Source of the DNA: an uncultured Oscillospiraceae bacterium
GTDB taxonomy: Bacteria > Bacillota > Clostridia > Oscillospirales > Ruminococcaceae
DNA length: 8,575 bases
Assembly (NCBI GenBank): GCA_900539695.1
Contig: UQDG01000043.1
Span: forward strand, 1 to 8,575
Direction of reading: 5' to 3'
The notes below the pieces were generated by a model. That model had not been told where the DNA came from, did not search any database, and worked only from the letters and a program-made list of their open reading frames with translations. Within the stretch, counting starts at the first letter, position 1. The number at the start of each line of letters is the position of its first letter. Position numbers and translations under genes: made by a program. Shown here piece after piece: positions 7,088-8,575 of the stretch.

Positions 7088-7987
7088 TTATTGTTCAGCA
7101 TCGGGCACGGCGTCTTTGGCGGCCTCAGCGCGCAAGGCTTTCTCCTGGCGGTCAAAACGCTCCAGGAAGGAATGCTCCACACCCTCGGTCTTATAACCGG
7201 GCATGGTGTCCAGTGCGACGGAATGAATGCTGCGGAAGATGCTGTTCTCGATGTTGGGGTTTTCCCGCATCAGGCGGCGCAGCAGGACCTTGACCTCCTG
7301 CCGCTTGGAGCCGCCGCCACCGTTATCGCAGATGGTGCAGGCCTCGGTAAAGCGGCAGGCGCACTGGATGAATTCCAGGTCGTTGTAGCGCCGCCAGGCG
7401 ATGATGTCATCCTCGCGGATGCAGTACATCGGGCGGATCAGCGTCATGCCCGGGAAGTTGGTGCTGTGTAGCTTCGGCGGCATAGCCTGCATCTGGGAGC
7501 CGTAGAACATGCTCATAACGGTGGTCTCGATAACATCATTGAAGTGATGGCCCAGCGCAATTTTGTTGCAGCCCAGCTCCTGCGCTTTCTTGTACAGGTG
7601 GCCGCGGCGCATGCGGGCGCAGAGGTAGCAGGGCGACTTCTCGCTGTTGTTGGCAACATCAAAAATGTTGGTTTCAAACACGGTGATGGGCAGGTGCAGC
7701 AGCGCGGCGTTGCTCTCGATCTTCTGACGGTTGATCTCGTTGTAGCCGGGATCCATCACCAGATAGACCAGCTCAAAGGGCACCTCGCTGTGGCGCTGCA
7801 ATTCCTGCAGCAGCTTTGCCATCAGCATGGAATCCTTGCCGCCAGAGATGCACACGGCAATCTTGTCGCCCGGCTGAATCAGCTGATACTGTCGAACCGC
7901 CAGTGTAAACGGGTTCCAGATGGTCTTGCGAAATTTTTTGATGATACTACGCTCGATCAGCTCGTGCGGCTGTAAATCTCGTTTCAT
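7088..7987 (-). CDS. ttcA: TtcA-family tRNA thiolation enzyme (PP-loop ATPase)
   Basis: TtcA enzymes activate C32 of certain tRNAs with ATP and insert sulfur to give 2-thiocytidine, using an iron-sulfur cluster and a cysteine desulfurase as sulfur source. The 299-residue protein has the PP-loop ATP-binding motif SGGKDS at 48-53. It has the CxxC pair C120/C123 within CYLCARMRRGHLY, which is typical of TtcA, then GHHFNDVIET near 146-155. A second pair, C217/C220 (CTIC), matches the position of the third cluster ligand in E. coli TtcA. C209 and C211 add an unusual cysteine-rich patch. There is no N-terminal zinc finger of the TtuA kind. The start ATG has AGGGAG seven bases upstream. It follows a cysteine desulfurase gene by 16 bases, consistent with a donor-acceptor pair. 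The exact tRNA target in this lineage is inferred; a related s2U or other thiolation remains possible. Confidence 0.82.
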   Translation of the reverse strand: MKRDLQPHELIERSIIKKFRKTIWNPFTLAVRQYQLIQPGDKIAVCISGGKDSMLMAKLLQELQRHSEVPFELVYLVMDPGYNEINRQKIESNAALLHLPITVFETNIFDVANNSEKSPCYLCARMRRGHLYKKAQELGCNKIALGHHFNDVIETTVMSMFYGSQMQAMPPKLHSTNFPGMTLIRPMYCIREDDIIAWRRYNDLEFIQCACRFTEACTICDNGGGGSKRQEVKVLLRRLMRENPNIENSIFRSIHSVALDTMPGYKTEGVEHSFLERFDRQEKALRAEAAKDAVPDAEQ

Positions 7988-8003
7988 AATGATGCTCCCT
8001 GTA

Positions 8004-8575
8004 TTACTTGACTAACTCGTGATAGCACGCGTCGAAAACGGCCAGAAATTCGTGGATTTCCGCATCTGTGGTGAGGTGGCTCAGGCTGATGCGCCATGAG
8101 GACAGTGCATTTCTGCGATCACGGCTGACAGCAAACACTGCACGGGACGGCAGACCGTCTGCCGAGCAGGCAGATTTGACCGAAACGCACACGCCTTTTT
8201 CGGACAGCGCGCGCTGAAATACAGTGCCTTTCACATTCTTGACGCTCAGATTGAGGATGTGCGGCACGGCGTGCTCCGGACTGTTGATATGCACCGCCGG
8301 ATACGCCGCAAGTGCGCGGCGCAGCTTCTCGCTGTGGCGCTGAACGGCTGCACAGCGGTTTTCGCGTTCATCGCATGCCAGCTGCAGTGCCAGCGCGGAC
8401 GAAGCCGCCAGACCGAGTGCAGGCGTGCCGCTGCGGTACAGCGTCGTGCTGGCACCGCCGTTCATTTGCGGTTCGAGCGGCATCCGGCTGCGCTTGAGCA
8501 GCACGCCGCTGCCGCAGATGCCGCCGAACTTGTGCGGCGCAAAGCTCAGCGTGTCGATGCCGGAAAAGTCCACCG
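8004..8575 (-). CDS. Cysteine desulfurase (NifS/IscS-like), 5' end cut by window edge
   Basis: Cysteine desulfurases use pyridoxal phosphate to take sulfur from cysteine as an enzyme persulfide and pass it to thiolation enzymes or iron-sulfur assembly. About 190 C-terminal residues are visible and the frame is open to the edge; the first full codon is an internal GTG, not a start. Numbering from that codon, the segment IDTLSFAPHKFGG carries the PLP lysine (K15), RSGTPAL follows at 48-54, and the mobile-loop cysteine is C136 in VKSACSADGLPS. RISLSHLTTDAEI then closes the small domain. Where group I enzymes usually read GGGQE before the RxGT motif, this protein has NGGAST. The N-terminal half, including the residues that stack on the cofactor, is outside the window. 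Only 16 bases separate its stop from ttcA, so they are probably co-transcribed from a promoter outside the window. Confidence 0.88.
   Translation of the reverse strand, partial: VDFSGIDTLSFAPHKFGGICGSGVLLKRSRMPLEPQMNGGASTTLYRSGTPALGLAASSALALQLACDERENRCAAVQRHSEKLRRALAAYPAVHINSPEHAVPHILNLSVKNVKGTVFQRALSEKGVCVSVKSACSADGLPSRAVFAVSRDRRNALSSWRISLSHLTTDAEIHEFLAVFDACYHELVK

Overview
The window looks like an ordinary chromosomal segment of a moderately GC-rich low-branching Firmicute. The best guess is a gut Clostridia of the Oscillospiraceae/Ruminococcaceae type (Faecalibacterium, Gemmiger or Subdoligranulum relatives). This placement is inferred from protein flavour, AGGAG-like ribosome binding sites, sigma-A type promoters and the uvrB-uvrA gene order. 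It is not proven by any marker gene.

Layout, left to right. Bases 1-92 look like the right end of an IS3-family insertion sequence: the last 14 codons of a transposase orfB, a short non-coding tail and a terminal inverted repeat ending in CA. Next to it, on the minus strand, lies a two-gene nucleotide excision repair operon, uvrB (5060-3021) then uvrA (3024-124). The two genes overlap by four bases (TTGA), and uvrA starts with TTG. The operon has a strong promoter with an extended -10 at 5099-5127. Upstream of it, also on the minus strand, is radC (5949-5209), which has its own promoter and its own intrinsic terminator, so it is a separate unit.

radC is divergent from a plus-strand RluA-family pseudouridine synthase gene (6038-7021). 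The 88-base gap between them holds two opposed promoters whose -10 hexamers overlap by two bases. The pseudouridine synthase gene ends at a strong hairpin terminator that works in both orientations. It is convergent with a minus-strand sulfur-transfer pair: a cysteine desulfurase (running off the right edge) followed 16 bases later by a TtcA-family tRNA thiolation enzyme.

Functionally the window combines DNA repair (UvrA and UvrB; RadC by name, although its role is unsettled) with RNA modification (pseudouridylation and tRNA cytidine 2-thiolation with its probable sulfur donor). I see no phage, defence system, CRISPR array, RNA gene or clearly novel system. The points most worth a second look are the IS end lying 31 bases behind uvrA with no terminator between them, the interlocked divergent promoters, the candidate operator at the uvrBA start site, the desulfurase-thiolase pairing, and several departures from family motifs (RluA NRLDR, RadC TRK for PRE, desulfurase NGGAST for GGGQE). 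All coding regions are intact except the two that are cut by the window edges.
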